Source: an uncultured Clostridia bacterium
Lineage (GTDB): Bacteria; Bacillota; Clostridia; Christensenellales; Borkfalkiaceae
NCBI GenBank assembly: GCA_947589085.1
Contig: CANPZD010000001.1
Coordinates: forward strand, 62,001-126,000
DNA length: 64,000 nucleotides
Reading direction: 5' to 3'
Positions within the stretch are counted from its first letter, which is position 1; each line of letters opens with the position of its first letter. Below are positions 41,014-49,801 of the stretch, one piece after another. Position numbers and translations under genes: made by a program. The notes under the pieces were generated by a model. That model ran no database searches and was not told the DNA's origin. It saw only the letters and a program-made list of their open reading frames with translations.

Positions 41014-43926
41014 ATGAACGCAAGCGTGACGTTTTCGGTCAGCCCGTGGCTGCTTTTTCTCATCGTTCCGGTATTTGCGGCGATCATTGCCCTCTTTTTT
41101 ATCGGAAAGAAAAAGGGATCGCGGGTCACGGTCAACCGCGTGCTCTCCGCGATCCTGCAATGCGCGGCCGCGACGTGCTGTATTTTCGCCCTCGCGGGGA
41201 TCCGCGTCGAATACGACGAGCCGAACGATCCCGCCGAGCTTGTGATCCTCGTGGATCGGTCCGATACGGCCAAAGGACAGCGGGAAGCCATGGACGGCTT
41301 TGTCCGCGACGTGCTCGAAGCGAACGGCGGGCGATGCCGCGTCGCCGTCGTGCTCTTCGGCTACGGGCAAAAAATCGCGCTCGAAATGGGGGAACATGAC
41401 GCGGAATCGGCGTACGCGCAGTATCTTGCCGCTGTCTCGGAAAGTCCTTCCGACCGTGCGACGGACATTGCGTCCGCCCTGCGGCTCGCATGGGATCCCA
41501 CGCCCGGCGCCGTCTCTCTGATTTCCGATCCGTCGCATGCAAAGGTGCTCATATTGAGCGACGGGCTGGAGACGGACGGAGACGCCGTCGGGGCGGCGAA
41601 GGCCCTTACGCGCGACGGCGTGCAGATCGAAACTTCTTTCTTCGCAGACGGCTATCTTGCCGATACCTCCATTCTCGGGGTGAATTCTCCCGCGCAGTCG
41701 CTCTTTGCGAACAGGGAATTCGAATTTTCTGTGACCGTGAAGAGTTCCTTTTCCGCCGAGACCGTCCTCTCATATACGGACACCGACGAGCAGGGCAACG
41801 AAAAGGAGGGCAGCATCCGCGCAGACCTCAAAGCGGGCACGCAGGAGCTTGTTCTGAAGCATTCGTTTGAAAGCACGGGGTTCCACGAGATCGCGCTTCG
41901 ATTGGAGGTGGCGGGGGACGAAACGGAAGAGAACAACGTTTTCTGTTCCTATTTCGAGGTGGCGGAGAGCAACAGGCTTCTCATTCTCGAAACGTATGAG
42001 GGGGAATCCGCGCTGCTGCGATCCTCTCTCGAACAGACGGCGGAGGAAGGCCTCGTCATCGAGACCGAAACGTTGCAAAACGCAGGAGATATGACGGCGG
42101 AGGAACTTTCGTTATACAGCGAAGTCATCCTCTACAACAGCGCGCAGAAAGATATGACGGCGAACTTTCAGAACGCGCTCTATCAATATGTGAACGATTT
42201 GGGCGGGGGACTGTTCACGGTCGGCGGCTTCCAAAAGGACGGGAACGGCGATATCATGATGGAGCCGAAATTCCGGGAGTCCGACGTCGAAGTTCCCGTA
42301 CGGCACAGCTATCTCGAAGAGGATCTCAAAGGCTCCGTGTTTGCCTCCATGCTGCCCGTCACCGTCGAAGAGTATAAGCCCGCCGTTGCCGTCGTGTTCG
42401 TACTCGACGTCTCGTCGTCCATGGCGACCCCGAGCGGCCCCCTTCGCACGGCGATCCGCGAGGCGCAGGACGTTCTGGAATACGACCTCGAACCGCGGGA
42501 CTATGCCGGGATCATCACGCTGCAGGATACCTATTCCGAGGTCGATCCTCTCCGTCCCTTAACGCAAAAGGATGAGCTGAAAGCCTCGCTGGAAGAATGG
42601 AAGGACTTCTATGATTTTAACGCCTGTACGAAATATGCGCCCGCTCTGCAACAGGCGGTAAGCATGCTGACGCTCGCGCCCTCCAACGTTGCGCGCAAGC
42701 ACATCGTCCTTCTCTCCGACGGCGGTCCGGGAGACAACTTCGCCACCTACGGGAAGGCCGTGGAAAATGCCGAAAAACTTGGGATCTCTCTGACGGTCGT
42801 GACCTATTACAGGCGGACGCGCGTCATCGACGGCGAACTCTATTATTTCAACCACGATTACGACGTGAAAGGATATGAGATCAACGTCGGCAACATGCAG
42901 AAACTTGCGGGATACGGAAACGGAAGTCACGTGCTCATTCCCCGCGACACCTATCCGGGATGGCGGGGGACCGTCCGCAAGGACATGCGGCTCGACGAAC
43001 TCGGCTTTATCGGTTACGACAGCTACAATCCCCGGATGGGAGAGCGTTCCTCCGAAGTGCTGGGGGATCTCACCAATTTAGATCTCAAGGCGCTCACGCT
43101 CGGCGGGTATTTTCCGAGCCGGCCGAAGGTGGATGAAACCGTAACCGTTCCCCTGCTTGCGGAGGGTTCGCCGCTCTATGCGCAGTGGACGCTCGGCGCG
43201 GGCAAGGTCGGGAGCATTCTGATCGATCTCGAGGGCGTGTGGTCGAAAGAGCTTTTCGAAAAGGAGACGGGCAAGATTTTGCTCAACAACATTGCGGCAT
43301 CTCTTCTTCGGCAGGTCAAACCGGCCGCGGCGCCCGACATCGAGGCGACGCTTTCGGACAACAACTTTTCCACGCAGGTCAACGTTTACGGCTTCGATGC
43401 GAAAGAAGAGGACGCGAAACTCGTTGCCTTCGTGCTTTCCCCCGACGCCGCGGAGGAGCCTCAAAAGTTCGATCTGAGCGCGCTTTCTTTGGGCGGGAAC
43501 CGCTTTGTGTTCGAAAACCCGAAAGTCGGGGTGTACACGGTGCAGCTTCTGAAAGTAAAGAAGGAGTTCGATTTCATGGACGGCGCCGTCCGAAGCCTTG
43601 CGGATATTCCCGCAGACGCGCTTTTGGAGACCGTCGAATTGTATCGGCCGTTTTCCTATTCGAAGGAATACGACGGCAGGGCGGATCCGTATGCAGCGGG
43701 GCAGGAACTTCTTGCCGCGCTCTCGACGCGGCAGGCGGCGGACGGACTTTCTTACAGCAAATTCGTCTATGACGCCGAGGCGGTCTTTGCGGAGAACGGC
43801 CTTGCGCATCGCGTCGACGATCCACGGCAAGGACTTCTCATCGCCGCGCTTGTTCTGTATTTTGCGGGGATCGTTCTGCGCAGATACAAACTCCCGTTCG
43901 GCCGTTCGGGCGGGCGGACGGCGTGA
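41014..43926 (+). CDS. Large membrane protein with two VWA domains
   Basis: The 970-residue protein has two N-terminal helices. A first VWA-like domain has a degenerate metal site ('VILVDRSDTAKG', DxSxT), and a second near residue 465 has the canonical 'VFVLDVSSSMATPSG'. The middle part with 'EVILYNSAQKDM' and 'LGGGLFTVGGF' recalls the glutamine-amidotransferase-like fold seen in such proteins. A last helix is near 945-962. Preceded by AAGGAGGGTCAA. It closes the MoxR operon. The whole set probably forms an envelope complex remodelled by MoxR; this is inference from family context. Confidence 0.85.
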   Translation: MNASVTFSVSPWLLFLIVPVFAAIIALFFIGKKKGSRVTVNRVLSAILQCAAATCCIFALAGIRVEYDEPNDPAELVILVDRSDTAKGQREAMDGFVRDVLEANGGRCRVAVVLFGYGQKIALEMGEHDAESAYAQYLAAVSESPSDRATDIASALRLAWDPTPGAVSLISDPSHAKVLILSDGLETDGDAVGAAKALTRDGVQIETSFFADGYLADTSILGVNSPAQSLFANREFEFSVTVKSSFSAETVLSYTDTDEQGNEKEGSIRADLKAGTQELVLKHSFESTGFHEIALRLEVAGDETEENNVFCSYFEVAESNRLLILETYEGESALLRSSLEQTAEEGLVIETETLQNAGDMTAEELSLYSEVILYNSAQKDMTANFQNALYQYVNDLGGGLFTVGGFQKDGNGDIMMEPKFRESDVEVPVRHSYLEEDLKGSVFASMLPVTVEEYKPAVAVVFVLDVSSSMATPSGPLRTAIREAQDVLEYDLEPRDYAGIITLQDTYSEVDPLRPLTQKDELKASLEEWKDFYDFNACTKYAPALQQAVSMLTLAPSNVARKHIVLLSDGGPGDNFATYGKAVENAEKLGISLTVVTYYRRTRVIDGELYYFNHDYDVKGYEINVGNMQKLAGYGNGSHVLIPRDTYPGWRGTVRKDMRLDELGFIGYDSYNPRMGERSSEVLGDLTNLDLKALTLGGYFPSRPKVDETVTVPLLAEGSPLYAQWTLGAGKVGSILIDLEGVWSKELFEKETGKILLNNIAASLLRQVKPAAAPDIEATLSDNNFSTQVNVYGFDAKEEDAKLVAFVLSPDAAEEPQKFDLSALSLGGNRFVFENPKVGVYTVQLLKVKKEFDFMDGAVRSLADIPADALLETVELYRPFSYSKEYDGRADPYAAGQELLAALSTRQAADGLSYSKFVYDAEAVFAENGLAHRVDDPRQGLLIAALVLYFAGIVLRRYKLPFGRSGGRTA

Positions 43927-43979
43927 CGGCGAGGCGGAAAAATCCCGAAAAATTTTTTCAAATAGCCGCGTCAATTTGC

Positions 43980-44008
43980 TTGACAGGGCGTCGGAATGCG
44001 ATTATAAT
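43980..44008 (+). promoter_or_regulatory. Consensus promoter TTGACA-17-TATAAT of metNIQ
   Basis: Perfect hexamers 17 bases apart. Transcription would start near 44015, leaving a 200-base leader before metN. Confidence 0.92.
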
Positions 44009-44014
44009 GAGAAA

Positions 44015-44194
44015 AAATTGAGAGGCGGCGATGCCGCCGAGGCAGAATTATGCAATTCATCATCGGCAAATCCAATCTCATGCGAATGTTAGCTCCCCGG
44101 GCAGAAATGTGCGGGCCGATTGCCGATGCAGTGAAACGGCGATAAGCTCTTTGTCACAATTCCGCTCGGGTTTTTTATGCCCGGGCGGTTTTTT
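44015..44194 (+). promoter_or_regulatory. Structured metNIQ leader RNA with mutually exclusive terminator and antiterminator
   Basis: The leader has hairpins GGCGGC/GCCGCC (44024-44038) and GAATT/AATTC (44045-44058). A 9-bp closing helix CATCGGCAA (44061-44069) / TTGCCGATG (44120-44128) follows. An intrinsic terminator CCGCTCGGG / CCCGGGCGG plus TTTTTT (44162-44194) sits just before metN. The segment CCCGGGCA (44096-44103), inside the closed domain, is perfectly complementary to TGCCCGGG (44178-44185) in the terminator. The two structures would therefore compete. This is the logic of a riboswitch or attenuator, presumably sensing methionine status. I do not recognise the SAM-I, SAM-III or T-box consensus in it. 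Confidence 0.7.
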
Positions 44195-44215
44195 ATTGTC
44201 TTTTTGAGGGATTTT

Positions 44216-45259
44216 ATGATAGAACTCATTCATCTCGGAAAAATTTTCTCATCCGCGAACGGCCCGATCGTTGCGCTGGATGATATCGACCTTCGCATCG
44301 AGGACGGTTCCGTATACGGGATCATCGGCCTGTCCGGCGCGGGGAAGAGCACGTTGGTGCGGTGCATCAATCTTCTGGAACGCCCCACGAGCGGGCAGGT
44401 CGTGATCGACGGAGAGGATCTCACGAAAGTAAAAAAGTCGCGGCTTCTCCAAATCCGGCAGAATATCGGCATGATTTTTCAGAATTTCAATTTACTCGAA
44501 CAAAGGACGGTATTCGAGAACGTCAGGTTCCCGCTTGAAATTTCCCGAATGCGCAGGGAGATCAGGGACAAAAACGGAAAAACAAGAACGGTCTTTCGCC
44601 GCATGGGAAAAGAGGAAGCGCGTGCGCGGGTGAACGAATTGCTCGAACTTGTGGGATTGGCCGATCGTGCGAGATCCTATCCTTCGCAGCTCTCGGGCGG
44701 GCAGAAACAGCGGGTGGCGATCGCGCGGGCCTTGGCGACGAACCCGAAATATCTTCTGTGCGACGAAGCGACGAGCGCGCTCGATCCGAATACGACGAAC
44801 TCGATCCTCGAACTTCTGCGCCGGATCAATCAGACGCTGGGGGTGACGATCATCGTGATTACGCACGAAATGCGCGTCGTCGAGAGCATTTGCAGCGAGG
44901 TCGCCGTGATCGATCGGAGCAGCATTGCGGAATGCGGCAAGGTGCAGGACGTGTTTTCGTTCCCGCAGTCGGAGATCGCAAAGGAGCTGATCATTCCCAA
45001 CCTCATCCGTTCGGCAAAGAGCGGGAGCGGGACTAAGCTGCGCCTTGTGTTTCAGGGGGAGAATTCCGATACGCCGATCATTTCGGGACTTGCGCTCGAT
45101 TGCGGGATCGCCGTAAATATTCTCTATGCGGATACGAAAAACATCGACGGCAAAACGTTCGGGCACATGGTGATTACGCTGCCGGACGACGAGGGTCAGG
45201 CGAAGAGAGGCAGAAAATATCTGTCGGAGCACGGCGTGATTTTCAAGGAGGAGATCTGA
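44216..45259 (+). CDS. metN: Methionine ABC transporter ATP-binding protein
   Basis: The 347-residue protein has Walker A 'GLSGAGKS', the ABC signature 'LSGGQKQRVAIARAL', Walker B 'YLLCDEATSALD' and a C-terminal NIL domain of about 75 residues, the methionine-sensing domain of MetN. An insert of about 15 residues ('MRREIRDKNGKTRTVF') before the signature is unusual for MetN. The start is ATG 44216 with GAGGG upstream, not the track start inside the terminator. metI and metQ follow. Confidence 0.95.
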   Translation: MIELIHLGKIFSSANGPIVALDDIDLRIEDGSVYGIIGLSGAGKSTLVRCINLLERPTSGQVVIDGEDLTKVKKSRLLQIRQNIGMIFQNFNLLEQRTVFENVRFPLEISRMRREIRDKNGKTRTVFRRMGKEEARARVNELLELVGLADRARSYPSQLSGGQKQRVAIARALATNPKYLLCDEATSALDPNTTNSILELLRRINQTLGVTIIVITHEMRVVESICSEVAVIDRSSIAECGKVQDVFSFPQSEIAKELIIPNLIRSAKSGSGTKLRLVFQGENSDTPIISGLALDCGIAVNILYADTKNIDGKTFGHMVITLPDDEGQAKRGRKYLSEHGVIFKEEI

Positions 45260-45964
45260 ATGAGCAAGTTGTTCGTACAGCTCGGCGCGGAGGGCTTTCT
45301 GCTCGGCGTGTGGGAGACGTTGTATATGACGGCGGCCGCAACGGCGGTTGCCTATCTGATCGGACTGCCGCTCGGCATTCTTCTCTGCGTGACGGATAAA
45401 AACGGACTGAAACCCATCGCTTGGCTGAATAAAATCGTCGGATTGATCGTAAATATCTTCCGCAGCATTCCGTTCATCATCCTGATCGTTGCGCTCATTC
45501 CCGTCGCGCGCGCCGTCGTGGGAACGAGCATCGGCAACGGCGCCATGATCTTTATGCTGATCGTGGCGGCGGCGCCCTATGTTGCGCGCATGGTGGAGTC
45601 GTCCGTCAAGGAGGTGGACAGAGGCGTCGTGGAAGCGGCGCGCTCGATGGGCGCGAGCAATTTTCAGATCATCCGCAAAGTCCTGCTTCCGGAAGCCAAA
45701 CCTTCTCTGATCGTGGGAGGCGTGATCTCCACGGTCACGATCCTCGGGTATTCCGCCATGGCGGGCACGATCGCGGGCGGCGGATTGGGCGCGCTGGCCG
45801 TCACGCAGGCGCGGCCCTCCAACGCGCAGGACGTCATCTGGCTGTGCGTGGCGCTCATCGTCATCATAGTTCAGGTCGTTCAGGAGCTGGGAATGTACCT
45901 TGCAAGGGCGACGGATAAGCGCATAAGGCGCAGCCGCATCAAAAAAATCAAAAATTCGAAATAA
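45260..45964 (+). CDS. metI: Methionine ABC transporter permease
   Basis: The 234-residue permease has five or six membrane helices and the coupling-loop motif 'EAARSMGASNFQIIRKVLLP', which docks to MetN. The N-terminus 'GVWETLYMT' and 'IFRSIPFIILI' are typical of MetI. A short basic tail ends it. The ATG is directly after the metN stop. Confidence 0.96.
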   Translation: MSKLFVQLGAEGFLLGVWETLYMTAAATAVAYLIGLPLGILLCVTDKNGLKPIAWLNKIVGLIVNIFRSIPFIILIVALIPVARAVVGTSIGNGAMIFMLIVAAAPYVARMVESSVKEVDRGVVEAARSMGASNFQIIRKVLLPEAKPSLIVGGVISTVTILGYSAMAGTIAGGGLGALAVTQARPSNAQDVIWLCVALIVIIVQVVQELGMYLARATDKRIRRSRIKKIKNSK

Positions 45965-45989
45965 AAAATCAAAAAGGAGATATCAAATC

Positions 45990-46820
45990 ATGAAAAAACT
46001 ACTTGCATTTGCTGCTACGGCAGCGCTCACCGCATCGTTGGCGGTCTCTGTCACCGCCTGCGGAAACAGCGCGAACACCATCACGGTGGGGGCGAGCCAA
46101 ACGCCGCACGCGGAGATCCTGAACGTCATCAAAGAGGACCTGAAGGCGGAAGGCTATCGGCTGAAAGTAAAGATCTTCGACGATTACATCACGCCCAACA
46201 CGTCGCTTTGGGAGGGCAGCCTCGACGCGAATTATTTCCAGCACACGCCCTATCTCAATACGTTCAACGCGCAATACAACACCGATCTTGTTGCGGTGGA
46301 TAAGATCCATTACGAGCCGTTCGGCATTTACGGAAAAGAGGTTTCCCCCGAAGATTACGACGCGAATAAGACGGGGCGCACGATCCTCATTCCCAACGAC
46401 GGATCCAATCTTGCGCGCGCGCTCTACTTGCTTCAGGACGAGGGATACATCGATTTGAAGAACGCGGAATTTTCCGAGGCGCTCACCGTAAACGACATCG
46501 GCGACAGCAAAGGCAACACGGTAAAGCCGGTGGACGCGCCGACGGTTGCGCTGCTTCTTGCGGAGTCCGCAAACGGAACGCTCGCCGTTGTCAACGGGAA
46601 TTACGCGCTTCAGGCCGGTCTGAAATCCGCCGACGCGCTTGCCTTTGAAAACGATACGGGCGACGCGGCGCAGCTCTATGCGAATGTGATCGCCGTGAAG
46701 CGGGGGAATGAAACGAACCCGAAAATTCAGGCGCTTCTCAAAGCATTGAAATCGCAGAAAGTCATCGATTTCATCAATTCGACGTATCAAAACGCCGTAA
46801 AAGCGGTATTTTCGCTGTAA
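45990..46820 (+). CDS. metQ: Methionine-binding lipoprotein, NlpA/MetQ family
   Basis: The 276-residue protein starts with a lipoprotein signal peptide ending in the lipobox 'SVTAC' (Cys24). 'TITVGASQTPHAEILNVIK' and 'NYFQHTPYLNTFN' follow, both characteristic of MetQ substrate-binding proteins. It captures methionine outside the membrane and delivers it to MetNI. A strong AAAAAGGAGATATCAA site precedes the ATG. Confidence 0.96.
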   Translation: MKKLLAFAATAALTASLAVSVTACGNSANTITVGASQTPHAEILNVIKEDLKAEGYRLKVKIFDDYITPNTSLWEGSLDANYFQHTPYLNTFNAQYNTDLVAVDKIHYEPFGIYGKEVSPEDYDANKTGRTILIPNDGSNLARALYLLQDEGYIDLKNAEFSEALTVNDIGDSKGNTVKPVDAPTVALLLAESANGTLAVVNGNYALQAGLKSADALAFENDTGDAAQLYANVIAVKRGNETNPKIQALLKALKSQKVIDFINSTYQNAVKAVFSL

Positions 46821-46882
46821 AATCGCGGGATCCCGCGTCCCGCGCGCGGAGCCTTGCGCAAGGCATGTTTTGTTCGTTTTTC

Positions 46883-46922
46883 AAAAATTCTGCAAGGAAC
46901 GATCCGCTTGCAGAATTTTTTT
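46883..46922 (+). terminator. Terminator of metNIQ
   Basis: A 13-bp stem AAAAATTCTGCAA / TTGCAGAATTTTT with a 12-base loop and a T-run. Before it lie two GC palindromes, CGCGGGATCCCGCG near 46824 and GCCTTGCGCAAGGC at 46851-46864, of unknown use. Confidence 0.82.
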
Positions 46923-46962
46923 ACGAAATTATCGTTTTTGTGTGTAATTTTTGCGGGCTTTA

Positions 46963-46971
46963 TGTTATAAT
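46963..46971 (+). promoter_or_regulatory. Extended -10 promoter TGTTATAAT before the HAD gene
   Basis: TATAAT at 46966-46971 with TG one base upstream. The -35 region is poor. It lies 30 bases before the start codon. Confidence 0.5.
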
Positions 46972-47001
46972 ATGGTTATAAACAGAAGGGTTCAAACGCG
47001 C

Positions 47002-47823
47002 ATGAAGACTTTATATGTGACCGATCTGGATGGGACGCTTCTTACAAAGGAAGAGCGCGTCTCTGCGTACAGCCGGGAGAGACTCAACGGGCTTATCGAC
47101 CGCGGCATGCTGTTCACTTATGCGACGGCGCGTTCCGCCAAGAGCGCGCAGCGGGCGGTCGAGGGGGTGCATATCCGCATGCCCGTGATCCTCTACAACG
47201 GCGGGCTTATCTATGATTTTGTCAAGAATGAGCCGCTATTCTGCTCGTTTTTCGAAGAGGATTGGAAATGGTATGTCTTTTCCGTGCTCCGGGAAAGGCA
47301 GATCGCATTCATCGTGTTCAGCGCGGCGGAAGGGAAAGAACGCCTTGTGTGGTATGCGGGCGGCGAGACGCCCGGCATCCGCAGATATCTGTTCCGCAGA
47401 GAGGGCGACGATCGGCTTTGGCCGGCCCGCACCGAGCAGGAACTTCTGGCGGGACATATCTTTTATTTCAAATGTATCGGCCCCCGCAGTCAGCTGGAGG
47501 AGGCCTGGAATGTGCTCAAATACGATTCGAGATTTATCTGTATCTTTCATCCGGAAACCTATTCCAGCGATTTTTGGATGGAAATTTCTCCGCGTGCGGC
47601 CACAAAGGCGTCCGGCGTGCGGTTTTTGAAGCAGTATCTCGGCTGCGAACGCGTCGTATGTTTCGGCGATACGTCCAACGATTCCGACATGTTCGACGTC
47701 TGCGACGAAAAATATGCCGTGCTGAATGCCGATGATTGGCTCAAAGCAAAGGCGACGGCCGTCGTCGGTTACAGCGAAGAGGACGGCGTCGCCAAGTGGC
47801 TGGAAGCGAATTTCAGAGAATAG
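47002..47823 (+). CDS. HAD-superfamily hydrolase, Cof/IIB type
   Basis: The 273-residue protein has HAD motif I 'VTDLDGTLLT' at the N-terminus, motif II in 'TYATARS', and motif IV 'CFGDTSNDSDMF' near residue 215. The cap layout and length fit Cof-type phosphatases acting on sugar phosphates or cofactors. The substrate is unknown. ATG 47002 is used, since upstream residues of the track ORF overlap the promoter. Single gene, converging on the small membrane gene 6 bases away. Confidence 0.9.
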   Translation: MKTLYVTDLDGTLLTKEERVSAYSRERLNGLIDRGMLFTYATARSAKSAQRAVEGVHIRMPVILYNGGLIYDFVKNEPLFCSFFEEDWKWYVFSVLRERQIAFIVFSAAEGKERLVWYAGGETPGIRRYLFRREGDDRLWPARTEQELLAGHIFYFKCIGPRSQLEEAWNVLKYDSRFICIFHPETYSSDFWMEISPRAATKASGVRFLKQYLGCERVVCFGDTSNDSDMFDVCDEKYAVLNADDWLKAKATAVVGYSEEDGVAKWLEANFRE

Positions 47824-47828
47824 GGCCT

Positions 47829-48128
47829 CTACATAAACATGTAAATGCTGCGGAAGGCCATAAAAAAGCAATAGATATTGAGAACGGCAATGACGGGCAA
47901 AAAGATCATGAGCGTCATGCTGTTGATCCGATACCGCATCGCGAGCAGGGTGACATAGATGCTGATCGCGCCGCCGAGCAAAGCGGTGAGCACGAGTTTT
48001 CCGTCGCCCGCGCGGGAGTTGCCCGTATCGTCGCCGTCCCGCATGGCTTTGGCGAAGCGGATGCCGTAAAAGTTTACGGCGAGGATATAGACGGAAAATA
48101 ATACGTACAAAAAGATCATATCGTTCAC
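47829..48128 (-). CDS. Small membrane protein, DUF1294-like
   Basis: The 99-residue protein has three hydrophobic helices and the pattern 'LTALLGGAISIYVTLLAMRY' resembling DUF1294 proteins, whose function is not known. The start is a GTG at 48128 with a possible ATG 9 bases further in. It is convergent with the HAD gene; no gene lies directly upstream on its strand. Confidence 0.65.
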   Translation of the reverse strand: MNDMIFLYVLFSVYILAVNFYGIRFAKAMRDGDDTGNSRAGDGKLVLTALLGGAISIYVTLLAMRYRINSMTLMIFLPVIAVLNIYCFFMAFRSIYMFM

Positions 48129-48210
48129 AGTATGCGCTGTTTTGTAAAAATTCCGTCTGCTGCGGAAAGATCGGCGCAGGGAAGATACGTTTTTGCGCGG
48201 AGGGAGCCGG

Positions 48211-49419
48211 ATGGAATCGCTGAGAGAACTCTATAAAATCGGAAAGGGGCCTTCGAGTTCGCATACGATGGGGCCGGTGCGCGCCGCGCAGGATTTTCTC
48301 GAAAAATATCCTTCCGCGGTGCGTTTTTCTGTCGTGCTGTACGGCTCTTTGGCGCATACGGGAAAGGGGCACTTGACGGACGAAGCCTTGATCCAAGCCT
48401 TTGCCCCAAAACCCTGCGAAGTGATCTTCGATTGCGAACAAACGGATCTTCCGCATCCGAACGTGCTGGAGATCTGCGGTTACGGCGCGGATGGAGCTAT
48501 GTTGGGAAAGATCCGGTATCTCTCGGTGGGCGGCGGCACGGTGCGCGCGGAAGGAGAGCCGGCGCGGCCCGTGCGCGAAGTTTATCCGTTCGCCGATTTC
48601 GGGGAGATCATGCGATACTGCAAAGAGCGGAATTGCTCTTTGGACGAGGTCGTATCTGCGTTTGAAGATGAAAAGATCGGAGAATTTCTTCTCTCCGTGT
48701 GGAAATCGATGCGGGAGACGATCTTGAGGGGATTGCGCGCCTGCGGAAAGCTGCCGGGCAAGCTCGGCGTGGAGCGCAAGGCAAGAACTCTCTTCGAGAC
48801 GGTGCCGGAGGACGAAGAACCGGAGGCGCGGGAACAGCGGCTGCTGTGCGCGTTCGCATTCGCCACGGCGGAAGAAAACGCGGCCGGAGGCACCATCGTG
48901 ACGGCGCCGACCTGCGGCGCGAGCGGGATCCTTCCTGCCGTTCTGTATTATCTCTCGACCAAGCACGGTTATTCGGAAAAACGCATTGTCGCGGCGCTCG
49001 CCGCGGCGGGACTTGTCGGCGTCACGGTCAAACAGAACGCTTCGATCAGCGGCGCGGAGGCGGGCTGTCAGGCGGAAGTGGGGACGGCGACGGCGATGGC
49101 GGCGGCCGCGATCAGCCGTCTGTTCGAAGCTTCGGTCGCCGAAACGGAGTATGCGGCCGAGATCGCGCTCGAACATCAGCTCGGGCTGACGTGCGATCCG
49201 GTGGGCGGCTATGTGCAGATCCCCTGTATCGAGCGGAACGCCGTCGCGGCGATGCGCGCGCTTTCCTCCGCGCAGCTTGCGAAGATTCTTGCGGGCACGC
49301 GGAAGATCTCTTTTGATACCGTCGTCGAAACGATGTATCAGACGGGGAAAGATCTCTCGGAACGCTACCGCGAAACGGCGGAGGGGGGATTGGCCGCGAT
49401 TTACAGAGGCTGCCACTGA
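48211..49419 (+). CDS. sdaA: L-serine ammonia-lyase, iron-sulfur, single chain
   Basis: This enzyme converts L-serine to pyruvate and ammonia. The 402-residue protein joins the beta domain ('GPSSSHTMGPVRAA') and the alpha domain ('APTCGASGILPAVL', 'GAEAGCQAEVG', 'CDPVGGYVQIPCIERN') in one chain. The cysteines that hold the [4Fe-4S] cluster are present, so it is probably oxygen-sensitive. The ATG at 48211 follows GCGGAGGGAGCCGG. Single-gene unit with its own terminator. Confidence 0.95.
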   Translation: MESLRELYKIGKGPSSSHTMGPVRAAQDFLEKYPSAVRFSVVLYGSLAHTGKGHLTDEALIQAFAPKPCEVIFDCEQTDLPHPNVLEICGYGADGAMLGKIRYLSVGGGTVRAEGEPARPVREVYPFADFGEIMRYCKERNCSLDEVVSAFEDEKIGEFLLSVWKSMRETILRGLRACGKLPGKLGVERKARTLFETVPEDEEPEAREQRLLCAFAFATAEENAAGGTIVTAPTCGASGILPAVLYYLSTKHGYSEKRIVAALAAAGLVGVTVKQNASISGAEAGCQAEVGTATAMAAAAISRLFEASVAETEYAAEIALEHQLGLTCDPVGGYVQIPCIERNAVAAMRALSSAQLAKILAGTRKISFDTVVETMYQTGKDLSERYRETAEGGLAAIYRGCH

Positions 49420-49452
49420 TTTTTGCGGACTTTTCGGAAATTTTTTGCACAA

Positions 49453-49484
49453 AAAAGCGTTCACGCGGCCGCGTGAACGCTTTT
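49453..49484. terminator. Terminator, perfect 32-base palindrome
   Basis: AAAAGCGTTCACGCGG followed immediately by its exact complement. It suits both sdaA and the - strand genes that end nearby. Confidence 0.85.
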
Positions 49485-49535
49485 GCCGTCATAGGATCCG
49501 CCCGCCCGAGATTTTTTGGGGCGGCGTAAAAAACG

Positions 49536-49790
49536 TCAGCTTTTGTTGGAAGAGAGATAGGGTTCGAGCGCCTGTGCGAGCTGATCGGGGCAGGATGTAT
49601 TCTGACGGCAGCGGATGCCTTTCAGAAGGGGAACGACTTCGTCGGGCGTTCTGCCTTCGACGAGTTTTCCGATCCCTTGCAGGTTGCCGCTGCATCCTCC
49701 GATGAATTTCAGATTGCGGATCTTGTTCTCTGCGTCCAGCTCAAAGACGATCTGTTTCGAGCAAGTTCCCTTCGTGGAATATGTAATCAT
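49536..49790 (-). CDS. TSCPD-domain protein (TIGR03905-like)
   Basis: The 84-residue protein contains the domain's name motif in 'RQNTSCPDQLAQAL' and the N-terminal 'TYSTKGTCSKQI', with 'GGCSGNLQGIGKLVEG' between them. Four conserved Cys suggest metal or nucleotide binding, as in the related C-terminal domain of some ribonucleotide reductases. The function of stand-alone copies is unknown. It lies 11 bases after the DUF4364 gene, in one - strand operon. Confidence 0.88.
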   Translation of the reverse strand: MITYSTKGTCSKQIVFELDAENKIRNLKFIGGCSGNLQGIGKLVEGRTPDEVVPLLKGIRCRQNTSCPDQLAQALEPYLSSNKS

Positions 49791-49801
49791 AGCGAATCTC
49801 C

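Noticed and set aside
44015-44194. Labelling the metNIQ leader as a SAM-I (S-box) riboswitch or T-box
   Set aside because: The conserved S-box segments and the TGGNACCGCG T-box core are not seen. Only the terminator/antiterminator logic is supported.
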